Shown one piece after another: positions 47,777-51,423 of a stretch of DNA of 51,423 nt (positions are counted from its first letter, which is position 1; each line of letters begins with the position of its first letter). The translations under genes were made by a program, and so were the position numbers. Under the pieces are notes generated by a model that was given only the letters and a program-made list of their open reading frames with translations, did no database searches and was not told the DNA's origin. This stretch comes from an uncultured Clostridia bacterium (GTDB taxonomy: Bacteria > Bacillota > Clostridia > Christensenellales > Borkfalkiaceae). The stretch is taken from NCBI GenBank assembly GCA_959605945.1, contig CAUHGY010000004.1, positions 1 to 51,423 on the forward strand, written 5' to 3'.

Positions 47777-50177
47777 TTTTTAACTCCTTTACTAAGTCAT
47801 CGATTATAATACTATGTTCTCCGCTCACTAAAATTTTACCGCAACAAACAGATTCTGCTCCTTCGGGAATTTTCACATTTATCAAAAGCTCTCTCTTTTT
47901 CCTTAAAATATCAATTTTAAAAGTCCCTTTTGCAGTTGTCACTGCGGCAGAAGCACTATCGAGATTTTTCGGAAGCGCGGGGTTAAACTCTACATTTCCG
48001 TTTTGTTTTATTTCAACTCCGCAAATATATCTTGTCATAAATTCCGCAATCGGACTGTACATATGATGATTTAACGAATTAGTAAGTTCAAAATCTTCGC
48101 ACAGCGTAGTCTGACCATGCTCGCGCCAGTATCCGAACGACGGATAATCGGTGCGTGAAAGTATCTTTACGCCTATATCGGTCAGCCCCGCCTTACCCAA
48201 TACAGAAAAAACAAATTTTGCGCCGAGTATACCGGTGTGCAGCACATGATTATTTTTTTTCAAATATTGCGCTATATTTTCCGTTTTATCAATCAATCCG
48301 AAATATGTAAGAGCCGCAAGTCCCGTAAGACTGGTTTCATCCGAATATTTTGCAATTATCGCTTTTTTTGTCTTCTTTGCGCGGTCTCGATAAATATCGG
48401 CGTCATCTGCCGAGAAAATTTCCGAAAATTCGGCAAGCACATTCGACATATAGAAATAATAACATGAATCGGTCAGTTCTACAGGACAAATTTTGAAATC
48501 TAAATTTTTCGGATAATTCCAATCGCCCAACCCCACGCTTAAAAGATCGTTTATTGCGTATGCAGATATATATCTATAATATTTTTTTAGTGCCGGATAA
48601 GCTTTTTCGGCAGCCGCAACATCGCCGTAATAATAATATAAAGCATGCGCTACCCTGAAAAACGCTACGTCCCAGGCGGGGCCGCTGCCCCAGTTGTATC
48701 CCCATCCGCAAGTCGGAACAATTGCCGGAATCTGCCCTGAAAAACGCTGACTTACGATAATGTCGTCAAGCCATTTTTCATAAGCTTCATGCATGTTAAA
48801 ATTATATATGCAGGTTTCTAAAGAAAGTTGAGCATCTCCTGTCCAGCCGTTTTTTTCGCGATGCGGACAATCGGTCGGGAATCCATGATAATTTGATAAT
48901 ATAGAGCGCATGCTCATTTCGTAAAGATTATTTAAAATTTGCGAAGAACACTCGAATTTTCCCCCGCGAGCAAGATCGGTATGCACAAAATACGCGGTGA
49001 CGTTGTAAACTTTCGCCGAACCCGAAACAATCATATACCTGAAACCGTGATAAACAAATTTCGGTTTATAAAAATCTTTTTCTCCGGACAAAATGCATAT
49101 ATCTTTCTGATAAAGATCTCCGGCATTAAATATATACATTGAATTGCTTTCATTGTCGCATTTTCCGTCTTTTATTCTGTCTGAGTACTCTATGTTTACC
49201 GTATCGCCTTTTCTACCCGAAAAAAAGGCGCTTGCATACCCTGACATATTTACCCCGAAATCGTAAATTGTCCGATTACCCTTTTTTAAAACTGCAACCG
49301 GCTTTATTTTTTCGCATTCACGTATCGGCGGCAAAAAAGAAGGTTCTATTTCTCCGCCTGCAGGCGGAACGATACATACGAGAAAATAATCGTATTCGGC
49401 ATTAAAATCAATTATCTCTCCCAAACGGAGCGCCGATCTTTTAATTTTTCCGTAAGAGACAGTAAAACTTTCGTCGCTTTCAAAATGCATATTTTCGTTG
49501 TCAAATCTGAGCGCCAGTTTAGGGTATTCACGCCATGGCGCGCGGTAAAAACCCCATGTATCGCGTGTTGTCTGATTGTACCAACCGTCGCCGAGAATAA
49601 TTTCAATAACGTTTTCGCCTGTTTTTACCAAAGCCGTCACATCATAAGAAGAATATAATGCTTTTTTATCGTATTCCGTGAACGCAGGTTCCAGTACTCT
49701 GTCATCAGCTTTTACGCCGTTTATGTATAATTCATGCAACCCCAATCCGCACAGCGTAATAACCGCAGGATCGGAAATTTTTCTCAAAAAAAATGTTTTT
49801 TTGTAATAAGTGCAAGAAGAGCCGATCTCATCAGAATGAGCTGCAAAATGTCTGCCGTCGGAAATCCATTTTACTCCGGCCAAAGCATTTTTTTTACCGC
49901 TGATAAACCAATTCTGACCGAGAGCCGCCTTTTTATTTCCAATATATACCGAAACTCGGTAATTATATTTATGATAAGCATCCAAAACAAAACCTTGGGC
50001 CGTACAGAACGGATCAACAGTTTCATAATGATTTATATACACAATATTCTCACCGTCAAGTATCTCAAGAGTTACCGATGTCTGCCCGTCTATTCCCTTC
50101 CAGCTGAAACGCGCATGATCGATAATTGCCAAAGGATTTATTTGCCCCATGCATTTAAGGTCTGTTAGTTTTTCCAT
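47760..50177 (-). CDS. Alpha-L-rhamnosidase, GH78-type
   Basis: 805-aa cytoplasmic enzyme (no signal peptide). N-terminal beta domains (about 1-400) precede the alpha/alpha barrel, which carries the GH78 signature DCPHREKNGWTGDAQ (436-450), with the general acid/base region E441 and D448. The N-terminal part includes YINGVKADDRVLEPAFTEYDKKALYSSYDVT and LGDGWYN, typical of bacterial rhamnosidase N-domains. Releases terminal L-rhamnose from imported glycans. AAAGGAG site before the ATG. No rhamnose isomerase or kinase genes are in the window. Confidence 0.93.
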   Translation of the reverse strand: MEKLTDLKCMGQINPLAIIDHARFSWKGIDGQTSVTLEILDGENIVYINHYETVDPFCTAQGFVLDAYHKYNYRVSVYIGNKKAALGQNWFISGKKNALAGVKWISDGRHFAAHSDEIGSSCTYYKKTFFLRKISDPAVITLCGLGLHELYINGVKADDRVLEPAFTEYDKKALYSSYDVTALVKTGENVIEIILGDGWYNQTTRDTWGFYRAPWREYPKLALRFDNENMHFESDESFTVSYGKIKRSALRLGEIIDFNAEYDYFLVCIVPPAGGEIEPSFLPPIRECEKIKPVAVLKKGNRTIYDFGVNMSGYASAFFSGRKGDTVNIEYSDRIKDGKCDNESNSMYIFNAGDLYQKDICILSGEKDFYKPKFVYHGFRYMIVSGSAKVYNVTAYFVHTDLARGGKFECSSQILNNLYEMSMRSILSNYHGFPTDCPHREKNGWTGDAQLSLETCIYNFNMHEAYEKWLDDIIVSQRFSGQIPAIVPTCGWGYNWGSGPAWDVAFFRVAHALYYYYGDVAAAEKAYPALKKYYRYISAYAINDLLSVGLGDWNYPKNLDFKICPVELTDSCYYFYMSNVLAEFSEIFSADDADIYRDRAKKTKKAIIAKYSDETSLTGLAALTYFGLIDKTENIAQYLKKNNHVLHTGILGAKFVFSVLGKAGLTDIGVKILSRTDYPSFGYWREHGQTTLCEDFELTNSLNHHMYSPIAEFMTRYICGVEIKQNGNVEFNPALPKNLDSASAAVTTAKGTFKIDILRKKRELLINVKIPEGAESVCCGKILVSGEHSIIIDDLVKELKNENNG

Positions 50178-50202
50178 CTAATTCTCCTTTTGCTTAAAAA
50201 TT

Positions 50203-50226
50203 TATAGTATTCATTGTATGACTATA
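50203..50226. promoter_or_regulatory. Dyad-symmetric site in the rhamnosidase control region
   Basis: TATAGT...ACTATA with 12 bp between the arms, giving a 24-bp partial palindrome in the divergent gap, near the rhamnosidase start. Could be an operator; only the end hexamers are symmetrical, and AT-rich DNA makes chance likely. Confidence 0.3.
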
Positions 50227-50284
50227 AAAGCCAAATCGCCAGATAATTACAAGCAAAAAGGCACATTTAATTTTTAAATTACGG

Positions 50285-50313
50285 TTGACTTAATTTCTTT
50301 TTTATAATATAAT
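50285..50313 (+). promoter_or_regulatory. Sigma-A promoter of the DUF4434 gene
   Basis: TTGACT (50285-50290) and TATAAT (50308-50313), 17-bp spacer, about 28 nt of leader before the ATG at 50348, which has GCGAGG upstream. Confidence 0.88.
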
Positions 50314-50347
50314 ATTTATATAAAAAATATTAAGCGCGAGGCAATTT

Positions 50348-51262
50348 ATGAAACGAATTTTTCCTATTTCCGGCACATTTATAGACGACGTAACCTACGA
50401 TATTCCATCTCTCAATTGGAGCGATAAACAATGGTCCAAAGAAATGTCGAATATGAAAAAATTCGGCATCGACACAGCCATTCTCATCCGCGGCGGATTC
50501 TACGACAGAACCAACTATCCTTCAAAAATCTTCCCCACATACAGAAAAGAAGAGGATGATTTTGCGGGAATGATTCTTAAAGAAGCCCATAAACGCGGGA
50601 TAAAAATTTTTATCGGTATGTATATTTCCGACCTTACATGGGGCGACGGCGACTTTGCAGCAGAAATCAGAAAAAACAAACTTTTCGTTAAAGAAACTAT
50701 GGAGCGCTACGGCGATATGCCCGCTTTCCACGGTTGGTATATCCCTCACGAAACAGGTAACGACGTTTTCAATATCTGCGAAGTGATGAAAGGTCTTTCT
50801 GCCCTATGTAAAGATACAACTCCGGAAAAACCTGTTTTGATAAGTCCGTTTTTTCAAAGCAGCCGGATGGTTAAAGAAGGATATCTTTCTCCTGCCGAAT
50901 ACGAAGAAGAATGGAACAGAATTTTCGATAAATGCGGAAAAGATATCGACATATGCGCTATTCAGGACAGCACTGCGCCTTTCAGCTTAATGACCGATTA
51001 CTTTGCCGGTGCAAAACGTTGCTGCGACGCGCACAATATAAAACTTTGGCAAAACGCAGAAACAATAGACCGATACGTTACAAGCACCTTTTATGCAACG
51101 CCTTTCGAAGTATTAAAAAGACGTTTGGAAGCGGTTAAACCGTATGTTGAAAAAGTAATATGTTTTGACTTTTCACACTTTATGAGTCCGCAATCTATGT
51201 TCATTTCGGCAAGAAATCTCGGCAAAAGATATTACGATTACTATAAAAAACATAATTATTGA
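50348..51262 (+). CDS. DUF4434 domain protein, probable GH-like barrel
   Basis: 304-aa cytoplasmic protein. The start PISGTFIDDVTYDIPSLNWSDKQWSKEMSNMKKFGIDTAIL and the barrel-like strands (IKIFIGMYISDLTWGD, FHGWYIPHETGND, KPVLISPFF, IDICAIQDSTAPFS, IKLWQNAETIDR) match DUF4434, a glycoside-hydrolase-like TIM-barrel family, and have candidate acidic residues (E in YIPHE, E in NAETID). Function in the family is not established. It lies alone on the plus strand with a strong promoter, divergent from the GH78 rhamnosidase. It probably acts on the same glycan. Confidence 0.85.
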   Translation: MKRIFPISGTFIDDVTYDIPSLNWSDKQWSKEMSNMKKFGIDTAILIRGGFYDRTNYPSKIFPTYRKEEDDFAGMILKEAHKRGIKIFIGMYISDLTWGDGDFAAEIRKNKLFVKETMERYGDMPAFHGWYIPHETGNDVFNICEVMKGLSALCKDTTPEKPVLISPFFQSSRMVKEGYLSPAEYEEEWNRIFDKCGKDIDICAIQDSTAPFSLMTDYFAGAKRCCDAHNIKLWQNAETIDRYVTSTFYATPFEVLKRRLEAVKPYVEKVICFDFSHFMSPQSMFISARNLGKRYYDYYKKHNY

Positions 51263-51269
51263 TTTTTCT

Positions 51270-51293
51270 CCCCCGCGGCTCAAACCGCGGGGG
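51270..51293 (+). terminator. GC-rich hairpin after the DUF4434 gene
   Basis: Perfect 9-bp stem CCCCCGCGG/CCGCGGGGG with a 6-nt loop, 7 nt after the stop codon. No T run follows on either strand, so it may be a weak terminator or an mRNA 3'-end stabiliser. The remaining 130 bp of the window contain no supported gene. Confidence 0.65.
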
Positions 51294-51423
51294 AAACATT
51301 ATGTTAAATCCTTTTCCTAAACGAAACGACTGTTAAAAAAACTTAATTATCGTATATATTTTTTATATGTAATATCATTACGGTTCAAAACTCACGGATT
51401 CTGTTTTTTATCCTCTTCTTTTA

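Noticed and set aside
51385..51423. Possible C-terminal end of a minus-strand gene entering from the right edge
   Set aside because: The only open frame (ending TGA at 51387-51385) is interrupted by TAA at 51423-51421, so no gene enters there.
1..51423. CRISPR arrays, transposases, integrases, prophage genes, toxin-antitoxin pairs
   Set aside because: None were found: no regularly spaced repeats and no matching protein signatures on either strand.

Overview
The window (about 40% GC by eye) comes from a spore-forming, low-GC Gram-positive bacterium, most likely an uncultured gut-type Clostridia. The evidence is a complete eight-gene spoIIIA sporulation operon, an IspH-ribosomal protein S1 fusion gene (an arrangement known from Clostridia), AAGGAGG-type ribosome binding sites with some TTG/GTG starts, and sigma-A promoters that often match TTGACA-N17-TATAAT almost perfectly. 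I cannot assign a genus; Christensenellales or a relative is a guess.

Region 1 (1-14.5 kb) is a conserved chromosomal core, all on the minus strand apart from one tRNA. Read in the direction of transcription it holds proC-rnhA; a TVP38/TMEM64 membrane protein; surE and an HI0933-type flavoprotein; cmk-plsC-ispH/rpsA, with its own promoter and terminator; spoIIIAA to spoIIIAH; and asp23-nusB-folD-ispA, with ispA cut by the window edge. A plus-strand tRNA-Trp at 14391 ends this block. It is followed by about 400 bp of non-coding DNA with a rearranged partial copy of the tRNA 3' end, which looks like a recombination or integration scar.

Region 2 (14.9-51.3 kb) is a large carbohydrate-utilisation region. 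First (minus strand) is a ribose-type ABC importer operon (ATPase, permease, substrate-binding lipoprotein, permease) with a GH3 enzyme, an esterase and a beta-phosphoglucomutase. Divergent from it is a plus-strand 828-aa protein that fuses an AraC-type regulator to a complete GH39-like catalytic domain. Next is a long co-directional minus-strand cluster (43.1 to 25.8 kb): an overlooked 42-aa peptide gene, two secreted modular proteins sharing a C-terminal module, a MalE/F/G-type importer without its ATPase, a 933-aa secreted modular protein, two DUF4838 enzymes (one lipoprotein, one cytoplasmic), an SGNH hydrolase and a second GH3 enzyme. Upstream of this lie two Gfo/Idh/MocA oxidoreductases, an AraC regulator, an AGE-family epimerase and a GH78 alpha-L-rhamnosidase. 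A DUF4434 protein is divergent from the rhamnosidase.

Together region 2 reads as a Gram-positive polysaccharide-utilisation locus. Surface lipoproteins and secreted beta-sandwich proteins would bind and process a branched, probably rhamnose-containing glycan outside the cell. Two importers would take up the oligosaccharides, and cytoplasmic GH78, GH3, SGNH, DUF4838, epimerase and oxidoreductase enzymes would dismantle them. The real substrate cannot be read from the sequence. The most unusual elements are the regulator-glycosidase chimera, the small peptide gene coupled to a secreted protein, and the repeated module of the secreted proteins.
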